Part shown: one piece after another, positions 21,847 through 34,609 of the stretch
Numbering within the stretch: the stretch's first letter is position 1
Layout of the letters: each line of letters opens with the position of its first letter
Origin: Solicoccozyma terricola
Taxonomy: Eukaryota; Basidiomycota; Tremellomycetes; Filobasidiales; Piskurozymaceae
DNA length: 64,000 nt
NCBI GenBank assembly: GCA_001600875.1
Contig: BCLD01000003.1
Location: 409,712-473,711, forward strand
Direction: 5' to 3'
Notes under the pieces: generated by a model
What the model was told of the DNA's origin: nothing
Database searches by the model: none
The model's input: the letters and a program-made list of their open reading frames with translations, nothing else
Program-made: the position numbers and the translations under genes

Positions 21847-24468
21847 TTACGACGGTGGACCTCCTCGACGTGCGCCGCCTCGACCCCTTCCCCCACCACC
21901 TCGCGTCGGTCCAGTGGTACGCTGCTGCTGCTGCTGTCCATCCATTCCAGATCCGGGAACGATATGGCCATTGGCACGGGAACCTGGACCCTGCTGGGAA
22001 CGTCCACCACCAGCACCGCCCCTCGCAGTGCTACCCCTTCCGTTCCCGCGTCCACCGCCACCTCCTGTCTCCTTGCCTGGCAACGCCTTGACGATGTTGA
22101 GACCGGGAGCACCCTTCAATCCCATCATACCGACGGTCTTGGCGAGCAGCGGCGGAGTTTCGACGTTGTCGCCACCTCCTTGATATAGGAGGACGTGTTG
22201 GGCGTAATAGTTGGCCGTCTGGATGAGGGTGGTAGTGTCGAATCCGCAAAGACGCATGCTCCCCTTGTAGTACCCAAGGAAAGCCTGGTAAGCTTGTGCC
22301 TTGATGTCGTCTCCGACTTGAAGAAGAGCGGCGCGGAGGATTTGATGGCATTGAGCTAGAGCAGAAGCGTCGTTTGAGGAAGTGGCGAGGGGTTTGAGGG
22401 GAAGGGGTCTCATGTCTGGGGTACGGAGGAATGGGAGTTCAAAGTCGGCGAGGAGGAGGATACCTTGACCTTTGGCGCCGGCACGAGCTGTTCTTCCGAG
22501 ACGATGTACGTCTGAGGATAAATGGAAAGGCAGGTTAATTAGCATTCAAGTTGTACTTGGACAAGGGCCGTGAAAGATGACGAAGCTCACATTGCTCGCC
22601 GTTGGCTGGAAGACCGACTTGCATGACCTACCGATGGTGAAGGAGATGCGGTTGAGCAAGAGATGTCCGTCGGATCCACCCGTTTCATTCACAAACGTAC
22701 CATGCTGACCCCCGGAATATCAATCCCCCTTGCGACGACGTCCGAACTAAACAGGACACCGGTCTTTGCGACCCTGAATTCCTCTGTCACCTTCATCCTC
22801 TTGGACTGAGACATCCTGGAGTGGATTTCCCACGTCGGCAGAGGACGTGCGAGTTTCAAATTCTGGAAAATGTCGTAGTATAGTCCTGCGGCACGAGCGG
22901 TGGGGAGGAAACACATGACTGGAGTGGTGGGACCGCGGGGGTGATGAGCGGGTGATGGATATGCGTGCGGCGGGTTGGTTGATGAAGGGCTGGGCGGGCG
23001 GGTATGCAAACTCACCCTTGAACTCGTCGCCTTCTTTCTCGTACTCGTTCAACAAGACCTGGACGGACTTTGCGATGAGGTCGCCGATCGGTACGACGGC
23101 GAAGAATTGATCTACTCTTTCGTGAGTGTTTAGATCTTCGGCGGTCAACGTTGATATGAATTTGTGAGTTGGTAGCAGGGCGAGGGATGCGATCTAGGCG
23201 GGGTGAAGGATACGTCAACGGGGTCTTGATCGTGGTGGTAGAGGACGCCTTTCCATCAGGTTCCCCGGAAAGAAACACCCACCTGATGAACGCTTTGAGG
23301 GATGGTAGCACTGAACAAGAGGGTCTGTCTAGGGACGGCCTTTCTATCTGGCAACGAGTTGATGATCTTCATGAGTTCGTTTCTGAACCCTTGATCGAGG
23401 AGACGATCTGCTTCATCCAACACGAGGCAACCTATGGTGAGACGGGGGGGATGGTCAGCGGACTGTAATGGTAATGAAGGGATGGGATGGAAAACGTACG
23501 AAGTTGGGATAACCTTGCACTGAGGCCGTAATTCTCCAACAAATCGACGAGTCTGCCTGGTGTTGCGATCAAGATATCCGCTCTAAGAGAAGGAGAGAAG
23601 GAGAGAAGGAGAGAACGAAGAGACCGGGAATTCCATCGGTTTCAGCTTTCACCCAAACACCCCGATGCCTCCATGTCTTCCCTTCCACTCACCTGCCTTT
23701 CTTCATCCTCGACACATCACTACTAATATTCGTTCCACCAACCACAACCTGTACGCCTACTTCTCCTACTTTTAATTTCTCAACGATTGATTTCGCCGCA
23801 TCTGATATTTGAATTGCTAATTCTCTTGTTGGGGAAAGGACTAGGATGCTTGTGTTTCCTTGAGGTGGGAGTGTGGTTGATAGGAGGAGGTTTTGGATGG
23901 AAGGGATGAGGAAGGCTAGGGTTTTACCTGTTCCGGTTTTTGCTTGTGCGAGACTGTGTGGGGGGGGGGGGGGGAGGGGGGGGGAAGGTGAGGATGGAGA
24001 TTGGATGGCGGATGGCGGAGGTTAAAAGGGAACGTACACGTCTGATCCGGATAGAATTGGTTCGAGAGTTTTAGCTTGGACCTGGGGGGGTGGGTTTGAG
24101 GAAAAGAGGTGGATGGTGAGCGGGTTGTGGGTTTTGCTTTTCCCACATGTCTGTCTGTCAGCCAGGCAGCCTGCCCAAATCTCTCTCTCACTCACCTCTG
24201 TACAATATTCAAACGGGACGGCATCCACCAACGCCTTTTCCAGTCCATTGATATCTGCGAATCTAACTTGGCTCAGATGAGACAGTTTCGGGGTTGTTGT
24301 ACCAGAAGCAGCAGGGGTAGGTTGAGATGGAGTGAGTAAGGGGGTATCTGTGGTCGTGTTGGTCGTGGCTTGGAAAGTGGCCGGCCTTGAAGTGGCGGCC
24401 CCACCCCGTCCTCTTCCTCTTCCTCTCCTGACTGCTCCTCTAATGGACTGTGTAAGTGTTTGAGACAT
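21847..24468 (-). CDS. DEAD-box ATP-dependent RNA helicase, Mss116-like
   Basis: The start ATG 24468 ([20 protein letters not shown]) gives a basic, Arg/Gly-rich N-terminus that could act as a mitochondrial presequence. Motifs appear in order: [14 protein letters not shown] before motif [18 protein letters not shown] (Ia), [16 protein letters not shown] (Ib), [12 protein letters not shown] (II), LFSATIP (III), [11 protein letters not shown] (IV), [14 protein letters not shown] (V) and [10 protein letters not shown] (VI). The ~200-residue C-terminal extension includes [15 protein letters not shown], reminiscent of the Mss116/CYT-19 C-terminal domain, and a final RGG-rich tail ([17 protein letters not shown]). 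Proteins of this class act as general chaperones for mitochondrial group I/II intron splicing; that role is inferred from the C-terminal resemblance. The intron between SGSD and AQAKT contains a long G/C homopolymer (about 23959-23982). Confidence 0.87.
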
Positions 24469-24760
24469 CGGGTGTGGTGTATGTGGTTGGTGGTTGGTGG
24501 ATGGTGGATGGTGGTTGGATGGAGTTGGTTTCTGGAAATTAAAATGGGAGCAAGCCACGTGGCCCCGGGGGTGGGCACGTGACGGGAATTCGCCACCGCC
24601 ACCCGATTCGCCACCCGATTCGCCACCCGCCACCGCCACCCGCCACTGACACGTGACACATCACCAAGCCAAGCAAGACCACGCAGACATCATCCATCTA
24701 CACACCCCATCCACCACCATCCACCCCATCCATCTCCCCCCCCTTCCCCCCCTCTCAATC
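24469..24760. promoter_or_regulatory. divergent promoter with E-boxes and ATTCGCCACC repeats
   Basis: A 292-bp interval separates the helicase and RING gene starts. It holds the perfect palindrome GCCACGTGGC (24554-24563), CACGTGAC at 24576-24583 and again at 24650-24657, and between them three ATTCGCCACC units (24588, 24606, 24618) with extra GCCACC hexamers. CACGTG is the core site of bHLH factors. Its clustering in a shared promoter suggests co-regulation, which is inference. Confidence 0.5.
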
Positions 24761-27700
24761 ATGGACACTGACCAACAACCTCCTCCATCCTCGGGTCATT
24801 CCCGTCGTAGATCCAGACCAGCATCATTCAACACCCATAGATCACATTCCTCGCATTCCTCGACGTCGTCGTCACACGAGACTGGGGGGGATATACAACC
24901 GGAATCCATGACACGGAGATATTCAAGGAGAGTCGTCGATGTGTTTCGTAGTGGGAGTAGTAGTGAGACTTGTTCCACGTCAACAGCGAGCGCGAGCGTG
25001 AGCGCGACCGCGAGTGGAGGGTTGGTAGACGGTTTACTGAGGAGAAGAAGGAATAGAGAGGGTGGAGGTGGTGAGAAGAGGAGGAAGATGGAATCACAGA
25101 CGCGAGAGGACCATGGATCAACATCATCAACAGAGTTGGGTCCGGAACAGACATCGATACTAGCAGATAGGGATGCATCGGTGACAGCAGATCCAACGTT
25201 CATCGAATCGTCAACAACAAATAATCACGCTTCGACGTCAAATTCCACTCCATGTTCATTCGACCCCAATACAACAGCAACAAATACACCACCACCACCA
25301 CCATCTCCTCCATCTCCTCCACCACATCTTCTCGCTCCTATTCCTCGTCTTCCGATACCCACTTCCATCATCGTACCGTCCTCATCTGTCCCCTTGTCGT
25401 CGACGACGACGACGACGACGATGCCGACCATCACCTCACCTCCAATAGTCCCACTCTCGCCAACTCGAGATCCACTTCTGGAAGATCGTCTGAGTGTGTT
25501 GGACACGATACGAAACGTTCTTGATGATCAAGTCGTTAGGTCATTACCTGTCATATCCGAAGTCGCGGAGGATAGGACAGGGAGGTTGGAGAGATTGTTA
25601 AGGGAGAGGGGGACGGGGACTGCGACGGAGACGGGGACGGAGACGGGGAGGGAGACGGGGACGGGGAGGGAGTCAGACCCAAGTCAAAGCCACGTGGAAG
25701 AGACGTCTGCAAGGCGGTCGGAGAGGTTTTTACAGCAGCTACAGCAGGAGAGAGCTTGGAATCGTACAGAGACAGGAGTGGATGTTGATATGGATCACTC
25801 AGGGTCTGTTCGTGTTCTTCGGCCTTCAACCAGGTCGCAAGAACAGGAGCATCACGAGTCGACGACTCAAACGACTCAAACGGAGGAATCGACTCAAGCG
25901 CATGGTTCCAACGAACCAGCGCCTGCAAGGAGCATCAGTCAAACCACCACCACCACCACCACCACCACCACGGCTCCAAGCAACGACAACATCGCATCCA
26001 GCACTACCAACTCTGGAGTATCCACGGCCGCCACGGCCACGGCCGCACCAGGAACTCAGGCTACTGTCAATAGGAGCAATCTCAGGCATCGAGTTGGTAA
26101 TTGGTTAGGGCTACCGCCATCAGGGACAGCCGCGGCAGCATCCACGCCGCCGTCAGAGAACACCAGAGGTTTCAATTCGACAAGTCGTGGCGAAGTGGAC
26201 GGTCTCCCAGAGTTGCCCAGAGTATCCCGTGTCAGATCAGGTGTTTCAATTTTCGTTCATGGTGAGCGTCGTTGGCGGTCCTTTGCCTGTCGGTAGATAG
26301 TAAAGACTTACCAAGGATCACAACGCAATCCCCCAAAAAAAAAAAAAAAACACACGGTCCCAGGATTCGTCTCAACTTCGATAAGGTCGGAAGGGACTGC
26401 GGATACATCGTCCAATTGGGAGGCAACCACTGACTCGACGCCGTCGACTGCCAATACCCAACCGTCAACCGCGACGTCTATTTCGCCGCCACAGTCCCCG
26501 GATATCCCAGCAGCTGAGGCAAGAGAGAGCTCCTCTGCTGCTGCGGCTACCACGTCGGCGTCGGCGTCGGCGTCAAGTGCTACAGCTACTCCTTCAGGAA
26601 CAGGACGACGTCGTACCGTGAGATCCACGTTGTTCGGAAGAAGGGCGACCGAGGAAGCTTTCGTCCGCACGCAAGGCTCGTTGCCGTTCTCTGAACAGGC
26701 TAGAATGTTGGCTGGTCTGCTAAGGTGAGTGTGATGTCCTGTCCATCCCACCCTCGTCAATAACACTCGGCCACCACACCTTCTCAGCGTCAGCACGGCC
26801 GCCACTGCTTCAAGCATCTTGGAACCCGCTACTCCAGACCCCCTGGACGATTTGACCCAGAACAATCCCCGAGCACCGCCTCTGCCAGCAGCCCTCGAAG
26901 CCCTGCTCAACCGTGTCCGCGCGGCAGGACCTCCCCGTCGCCGCCGTAGGCCATTCGAGGAGATTATGCAAGAGTATCTAAGGGAAGATGCAGCGGTCGC
27001 GGAGGAGCAGGATGATGGAGGTAGTACTACGCTGAATAACGTGTTGAGGAATGTAGATGACGGCGTTGCACCGCCGAACATCCCTTCTCAGACTTCAACG
27101 ACGGACACGAGTTTCGAACAGTTCCTTGCGCGTTTCCGACGGGATCTGGTCACCGCGATGCAGAGTCCAAGGGGTGTGGAGGGAATTCCGAACGCATCTT
27201 CCCCTTCATCGATGTCCTCAGACGTTGCACCCACACCTCCTACCGCAAGTGGATCCAGCGACCCTTCAATCGAGGCGTCTCAACGGTCTGATCCATCACC
27301 TTCCGCCTCCACCGCCTCTTCCACATCCGAAGACCCTACAAACCGCCTGGAATTCTTCCGGGTCTTTTCATTCAAGGACCGAGCCGTACGACGAGACGCC
27401 GACGACGAACATCTCGTCCCCACCATCGTGCTCGGTGTTCGATCACTCCGAAGGCCTTTGCCAACGTCAAACGATGACATCTCCGCATGTACAAATCTGG
27501 AGCCGTTCGAGTTGGAGGACAGCGAAGTCCCAGATGTCCAAGAAACCGATGGCGCGGCAACTTCGTCGACGGCTACAACTGCGACAGAGACCTCCACTGC
27601 ACCCGGCTGGGTGCGTGCGCTCCGATCCCTCACCCGCCTAGGTCGCGCGACTCCTCCTACGCTTCCGCGAGCGACAACTCCAACTTTGGAATCGACCGCC

Positions 27701-28283
27701 ACCGGCCGGAACTATACCCTTTGGATCGTTGGTGGATACTTCTCTCCGTCCGATCCTTTGCTCAACATCAGCCCCACCAACACTGCTCAACTAAACTACG
27801 AGACAATGTGGCGATTTGAGGATATCGTCGCGAGTGTGCAACCCACGACACCTACAAGTGATGCTATCGCGAGGAGTGACTTGGAGACGATCAAGGGGAA
27901 AGAAGTGGGAAAAGCGAATGAAGATGGCAGGGTGAGGTCGAATACTGCAGAACAGTGCACGGTGAGTCCGTGGAATCTATGCCCAATCAGAGCGATGAAG
28001 CTCATAGCCAGTCGGTTTTCGATAGATCTGCTTATCCGAGTACGAGGACGACGAGGACTGCCGAATCATGTCATGCAGGCATCTGTTCCACGCCGACTGC
28101 GTTGACACATGGTTGAAGACGGGAAAGAACAACTGTCCAGCGTGAGTACACTGCTTGCCCATATATGAACAACGAATAATGACCATGACCGCGTATCTTG
28201 GGGCTACAAGGTGCCGAACGACGGGCATCACCAAGAAGAAGCGTTATCCCCGACCAGCGAATGCTCCTCCTCCTATCGATTAA
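24761..28283 (+). CDS. RING-H2 finger protein with long disordered N-terminus, putative E3 ubiquitin ligase
   Basis: Five exons (24761-26261, 26364-26724, 26788-27961, 28026-28141, 28211-28283) total 3225 nt, giving 1074 residues in one frame. The start is [17 protein letters not shown]. About 900 residues are Ser/Thr/Pro/Glu-rich and mostly disordered, with a TGTGTETGTGRE-like tandem near residues 285-305 and a poly-Thr run near 410. [14 protein letters not shown] precedes the RING. The RING-H2 is complete only after splicing: [14 protein letters not shown], then [14 protein letters not shown] and CPACR, matching C-x2-C, C-x-H-x2-H-x2-C, C-x2-C. Such domains recruit E2 enzymes. The substrate is unknown, and there is no transmembrane segment. 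It ends in a basic [10 protein letters not shown] tail. Confidence 0.86.
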
Positions 28284-28625
28284 TGAACTTGACTTTATCG
28301 GGTGGAGTCCACGCCATGACCTTTCACAACCCAACCGGGATACTGTACTCATAGTCAGTCATATTCAATGTCACCGGATAGGAGAGGGAGGCTGCGGAAA
28401 TGTGGGCCAATGCCTACCAGCACACAGCTAGCTGTGCCAACATTCTACCAATATTCTACGATGCGGCCGTTGTTGTCAAGCGAGCAGATGATCACACTGG
28501 GGTGTATGGCATGACGGAGAAGACAGCGGGATATCACTCTCACGCAAAGAGACGTGCAGCAGAATTATGATATATGTATCATCTCAAGTACCCCTACCCC
28601 ATCCAGACCTCATGTCTCCAACACT

Positions 28626-31600
28626 CTAATCAATCTTGCTAAGAGTCTGCATCTGAGTCAGTTCATAATACCTGCCCTTCTTGGCTATCAGCTGCAGATG
28701 CGTTCCCGCCTCGGCGATGCGTCCCTCATGGAAGTAATAAATCCTGTTGGCGTTCTGAACGGTGGACAAACGGTGTGCAATGGAGACGACGGTGAGGTTG
28801 CGGTTTTGGATGACGTTGTCGATGGCGGCCTGAACGACTCGCTCCGATTGCGAGTCGAGAGCGGAAGTTGCCTCATCGAGGAGCAGAATCTTGGGGTTTC
28901 GAATCAGAGCACGGGCGATAGCAATACGTTGTTTCTGACCACCAGAGAGTTGAGTTCCTTTGTTACCACAGAACGTGTCAAAGCCATCTGGGAGCGACAT
29001 GATGAAATCGTAAATGTTCGCGTCCTTGCACGCCTTTACGAGCTCTTCTTCGGTGACTTCCTCAGATGGCTTATTGGCGCCAAGAAGGATGTTGAAACGG
29101 ACGCTGCAGGCGTAAAGCGTTGGTTCCTGGCTGACCAGGGAAATCTGGCTACGGTAGCTGGCGAGGTTGAGATCGGTAATCGGTTGTCCATCTATGGAGA
29201 TGATTCCCTGGAGAGGATCGTAAAATCGTTCAAGGAGACCGATACATGTTGATTTCCCACATCCGGAGGGACCGACGAGAGCAACGTACCAGCCTGCGGG
29301 GATATCGAGATCGAGGCCACGGAGAACTCGGACAGCCGGGCGAGATGGGTACCGGAAGTGAACATTGTCCATACGGAGATGTCCACGCACGGCCGAGTCG
29401 TCTAAAACACGTCCTGCCGGTGAATCGCAGTCGATCTCCGGGACTTGATCGGACAGCCTGATGATCGAGGTCGACGACGACTGGGCTTTGCTCATATCTG
29501 GGACAAACATGAAGACATTTCCTGCCTGAATAGCGGCGAACACGACCGAGTTGAGAACGGTGAAGTAAGAGGCCACAGCGAACGAGCCATCCGCAATCCA
29601 GCGAGACCCGACGTAGAAGACCAAGGCGATGACAGGGAAAGCCAGTGCTTGCGATGTCGCATAGAGTAGATTGTTCCGGAATGCCGCACGGATAGATCGT
29701 CGGAATGGGGGATCGAGAGCAGCAGAGTGAACGTCACAACAATCCTTCTCCATCGTGAGTGCGGCAACAGTCTTGATGGCACCCGCAGCTTCAGAGGCTA
29801 GATGAGCAGTGGATGCGTACGCCTTTCGATTAGCTTCGTCCTTCATGACGACGAGACGCAGACGGATGTAACCGGTGGTGACGAGGAGCGGGATGCAGGC
29901 GATACCGATGGCTGCGAGCTTCGCTCCGAAGATCAACCCGACGATGCAACCAATGGTGAGCGTCGAGATGGCTTGAATGATGGCACCGAGAGTGACACCG
30001 GCGAGACCGTTAAACTTTTGCGGCCAGTCGGACAGGTTACTGGTCAGAGAACCCGTAGCATTGCCCTCCTCATCAAAGAATGCGATGTCCTGCCTGAGAA
30101 TGGCCCTGAAGGTCAAGGATCGTAGCTTTGCAGTGAGATGCTCCGCAGTGTTGGATAGCGAGCCGTTCTGGACCAGGATGGCAAATGCAGATACGATGGC
30201 GGAGATGAAGTACCAGAGACCGTTCCGCTGGGAGTCCTTGCGGATTTCGGCGGGATCGGTCTGTGCGAATGCGGCAATAGACTGTCCAAACAGGATGGCC
30301 AGGGCTGGGTAGACCGCACCCGAAGCGATCGCGCCCAAAAAACCACAAATGTAGACGTACTTTTGTTCTCGGTTGATGCGGTACATGCGCTTGGCAAGGT
30401 AGAAAAGGCCAAGGCGGCTTTCGTCCGCCTCTTCACGCTCACCGAGGTCGTACGAGCTAGCCTTACCGCTCGTGTTGGTGGTAGCTCGGCGGAGAAGCTC
30501 GGGTCTCTGTTCGGCAAGAGTATCGTCTGAAGAGTCGGGAGTTTCATCCTCTTCGACCTTTTTCTCCTGATTGAGAGCCTGGGCGGAGACGAGTGCAGCG
30601 TACGGACCATTCTCGTTGGCCAGGAGCTCGTTGTGGGTTCCTTTTTCGAGGACCGCACCGGATCCCATGACGAAGATCTGGGGAACGGGAGGGAGGAAAG
30701 AGTCAGCGTTGCATTCCACAGCATCGTAGGCGTGAAACCTACACAATCAGAGTTCCTGATAGTAGCGAGACGATGAGCGACAGTGACAGTGGTCCTACCC
30801 TCACTAGCCTTATCCAAGGCGTCCTGTACGACGGCTTCGGACTTGCCATCGAGAGCGGAGGTCGCTTCGTCGAGAATGAGAATCTGTGCGGAAAGATGAA
30901 GACGTCAGCGCTAGTTTGCTGTTAAAAGGATGGTCCACGTACCTTAGGGTCGGAGATGATTGCACGAGCGATAGCGACACGCTGCTTTTGACCACCGCTC
31001 AGCAGCATTCCTCGCTCACCGACGTCCGTGTTGTATCCTTCAGGTAGTTGGGTGATGAAGTCATGCGCATTCGCCTTGATGCACGCAGCCTTGACAAGCT
31101 CCATCTTTTCATCCGGGGACAGCTTCTCGAGCGGGCTTCCAAGCAGTCCTGTTTCGATATTGGCACGGACGGATCGCCCGAACAGGGTAGGTTCTTGCGA
31201 GACCAAACCGATGTTCTGACGAAGCCAGCGAACGTTTAGCGTGCGTATGTCGCGTCCATCCAACAGAACACGGCCAGAGAGGCAGTCGTAATACCTCAAG
31301 ATGAGAGCGGCGATGGTTGATTTACCGGAACCGGAAGCGCCAACGAGGGCATTCGTGTGACCTGCTTCAAACGTGAGGGATAATCCTGGTTCCTGAAGGA
31401 TCGGGACGTCCGGTCTAGAGGGGTACGCGAAGACGACGTTCTCGAATTCGATCTTTCCGTGAACGACGTCGGGGCGGAGACCTTCCTCGCTTGCGCTGTC
31501 GATGAGTGGAACCCTTTCGATGGTCTCGAAGATCTTGGCAGCGGCACCTCGAGCCTTTCCAATCGCTTCCAACTCCGGGTTCAACATCGCCATGGAGAAG

Positions 31601-32413
31601 GAACCGATGAGGATGGAGAGGAAAACGGTGATGACAGTTCCTGAAGTCGCACGACCCTCCGTGATGAGGATACCACCGAATACGAACGCTAGGGCATACG
31701 CGGCGTAGATGGCAAAGAACATGACACAGAGACCGATGGCATTGATGAGAGCTCCACGGAGAGCCGACTTGCGTGCTTTGGCTATGTGCTGATCGAACAG
31801 CTTGGCGAGGACGCTGTTCATTCCGAAAGCGTGAACGGTGCGGACAGAGGAGATGGCCTCTTCAGCGAGGGAGCCACCGTTGGCTACCTCGTTCAAGGCG
31901 GATGTGGAGTGTGCGGACATGCTGTGTTGGGGGGGAGGAGGAGGAGGGGGAGGATGATGTGAGCTGGTGAGATAACGTATGAGAACGGGCTGTTCACTGA
32001 CAATTTCTGCATGACAACACCGGTGATCGCGATGACAGGCAGGATAGACGACAGCACAAACGCCAGTCTCCAGGATTGACTGAAGGCGACTATTCGACCG
32101 GGATTGACTCGTTTAGTAGGATTCATAGTAGACGAACTACGCACGGCCGTACTCACGCGCGAAACCTGTGATAAACGTCGCCAAGTATTGAACGACCATT
32201 GCGCATTTCTCACTGATACCAGCTTGAACCATATTTTGATCGGACTGAATACGAGTAGCGACTTCACCTGCTCCTAGATCGTCGAAATACGCGATATCCT
32301 GTCGAAGGACGGCAGCGAGATATTTTTCTCGAATTCGCCTCGAGTTTCGTTCCCCACTCCATTGCCAGATGGTCATCATGCAGTATGTGGCGACGAACAT
32401 TCCGACACCTTGT

Positions 32414-32500
<87 letters not shown>

Positions 32501-33549
32501 AGGTAGGTAGGTAGGTAGGCAGGAAGGCATACTCCGTCAGCTCAGACTTCCTTTGGTAACGTACAGACACCCCGCTGACTCACCGATATAAACCAGGTAC
32601 GATGCATCCTGTGCACTAATCTTTTTCAGCTTGGCACTTGCCTCGTCGAGGAATTGTTGTGACTCGGTTGAAGGGTTAAGGAATGCCGTGTTTTGAGCGA
32701 TTGCAAAGTCGGTGAATGAGGTGGTGAGTTTACCAAAGATCAACCTGTTTTTTGTTGTTTTGTTGGTTGGGTTTTAACACGGGTCAGTATTTGGTTTCGG
32801 TTCAGAGTGAATTGTGAGTTTACAAAGCAAGGTGTGGACGGGAAAACGCACGTCATCAATGGCTGTGCAGCTCCAGCGCAAGCAGCAAGCACCAACCCAA
32901 TCAAATCCATGAAGATTTCAAACCTAGTCGAGTATCTGAACAATTGGAAAAGACCGACTGGTTTTGCGAGGACTTTACGAGGTATTCCATCCCCATCTTC
33001 CGAGGATGGAGATGATTCTGCATCTTTTTTTTTCTTGGACTTGGATGATTTCTTGCGCCTCTTCTTATTCTCCTTTTCGGAGAGAGCTGGGAGTTGGTCT
33101 GCGGCGGTGGATGATTTTTCATTCAAGCTGGTCCTCGCAGACCCTCTAGAGCTCGTTGGCAGGAGGACGTCTTGTTTCTTTTCTCTTGTGCCGCCGAACA
33201 CGCTGAATATGCCTCCTCGCTTGACAATCCCATTGTTGTTGTTGTCAACACTAGTCGAGGTCGCTGACGGAGTGTGGCTCGATGACAGAGCGGCATTTTC
33301 GGCGTTGCGTTGGGAATCGGTGATGCCACCACCTTCTGTATTCGTCATGGTGGTCGTGGTCGTGGGTCCTCTGTACTCATCCGCTGTGACGGCGAGAGAT
33401 AGAGGTTCTTGAATCGATGGTTGGGCGATTCCCTGTGGGATGGCTGCAGCCGTGGTAGGTTCGATGGATGGCATGGTGAGTGAATCGGACGATGTGATGG
33501 GTGGGTTGTGGGGAGGAAGAGGATCGGAAAGACTGTCTTTCGTTGCCAT
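28626..33549 (-). CDS. full-length ABCB (MDR/P-glycoprotein) ABC transporter
   Basis: A multidrug or lipid/peptide exporter with TMD-NBD-TMD-NBD order. The start ATG 33549 opens a ~200-residue hydrophilic N-terminus with Lys-rich and Thr-rich stretches. TMD1 includes [17 protein letters not shown] and [21 protein letters not shown]1 has Walker [11 protein letters not shown]-loop [10 protein letters not shown], signature [15 protein letters not shown] and, after an intron, DEATSALD. A charged linker ([16 protein letters not shown]) leads to TMD2. NBD2 has [47 protein letters not shown] and the H-loop SIAHRLSTV. Both nucleotide sites keep canonical residues. Family relatives include Pmd1 and fungal Mdr1, with Ste6-type pheromone exporters as an alternative. 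The intron at about 32403-32580 contains an 86-nt homopolymer. A run of TTTG (CAAA on the coding strand) lies immediately before the start. Confidence 0.93.
32414..32499. repeat. 86-nt poly-G (poly-C on the coding strand) in an ABC transporter intron
   Basis: An uninterrupted run of 86 G lies in the intron between YLVYIG and VGMF, ending about 5 nt before the acceptor on the coding (minus) strand, followed by acaag. It is flanked on the other side by GTAG tetranucleotide repeats (32500-32518). It could be a genuinely expanded polypyrimidine tract or an assembly artefact. Confidence 0.9.
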
Positions 33550-33555
33550 GTTTGC

Positions 33556-33586
33556 TTGTTTGTTTGTTTGTTTGTTTGTTTGTTTG
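33556..33586 (-). repeat. CAAA tetranucleotide repeat in the ABC transporter 5' leader
   Basis: About eight (CAAA) units on the minus strand end a few nucleotides before the ATG at 33549. Unstructured A-rich leaders of this kind usually permit efficient scanning. The adjacent 33590-34609 interval contains no convincing gene. Confidence 0.7.
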
Positions 33587-34304
33587 ATTGATGACTAGAC
33601 TAGAGACCAGGTGGTGAAGATGGACAAGAGTCGGAGCCGGAGCCGCCGGGTGGGTGCTGACGTGAAAGTGGTAAGCTGGTTGCGGGGACTCGGAGAGGGT
33701 GGGAGGATCACTGGGAAATGGTATGGGATACAGTGGTGGTGGGGAGTGGGGGAGGTGGGGAGGTAGGGAGGGGGGAAAGCGGGGTTGCAGTATCAGCTCT
33801 CATGATATTCGCTACATATGTTCCACCTCATCGACCGACTTCGCCAACGCGTCCACTCGGCGGCTTGCTCGCCTTTGTCCGAAGAAACAAAAGTGTCGAT
33901 CAGCCCAGCCGACACCGGCCGCCATGGACAGCCATGCATGCTTCTCTCACTGCAGCATCTCCTCCCTCCATGTCGGGCGACACACGGTCAAACGGGTCAA
34001 CATCGACTTGGACTCACCCTGTGTGCCGGTTGATTCGAATAGTCTGTTTAATCGAATCCTCCTTTGTTTACGATTTGGGGCCCAGATCGTGTGACCTTGC
34101 TGGTGGTCGATTTCTTTCGAGTGAAATCGTACGGACGGTGTGTGCGGATGGCAGCGCGGTGACGAGGATGCTGGAGAGTGAGTATTGATGATGTTGATTA
34201 TAGAGAGCGAGTGTGCTCCTCCTTTTCCCACTTTTATGAATCTTGGTTTTCGACCGGGACCGAGGTGGGGTGGTGACCCGCCGGCCGCCGGACGATCAAT
34301 CCAG

Positions 34305-34349
34305 TGGCGGTGGCGGTGGCGGTGGCGGTGGCGAAACAGGGTGGCGAAT
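34305..34349. repeat. GGTGGC hexamer repeat ending in GGTGGCGAAT
   Basis: About five GGTGGC units are followed by GAAACAGG and then GGTGGCGAAT. This is the reverse complement of the ATTCGCCACC(GCCACC)n arrangement at 567 and 24588. Another ATTCGCCACC copy is at 34588-34597. A CGGACATCC repeat lies between them (about 34350-34390). Confidence 0.65.
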
Positions 34350-34609
34350 GCGGACATCCAGAGTCAATCTCCGTAGCAATGCGGACATCCGACACCTGAT
34401 CTCCGTGATGTCCGCTCCGCGCTCAACTACACTTGGGACAATGACGTGTAAAATGAAGGGCGCGGCCAGGTCTCAGTCTCTAGTCTCAGTCTCAGTCGTG
34501 CAGAGAAGAGGGTGGATGACCAAAGTCATAACAGCGTCCGAGTCCCATTCACATATCATGTATCGAACTGGGGAAAAGACAATGCTAATTCGCCACCCCG
34601 CCACCCCCC

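Noticed and set aside
33699..34188. Overlapping plus-strand ORFs upstream of the ABC transporter
   Set aside because: Composition is low-complexity, no splice-supported extension exists and both frames are equally open, so they look like chance ORFs in GC-rich DNA.
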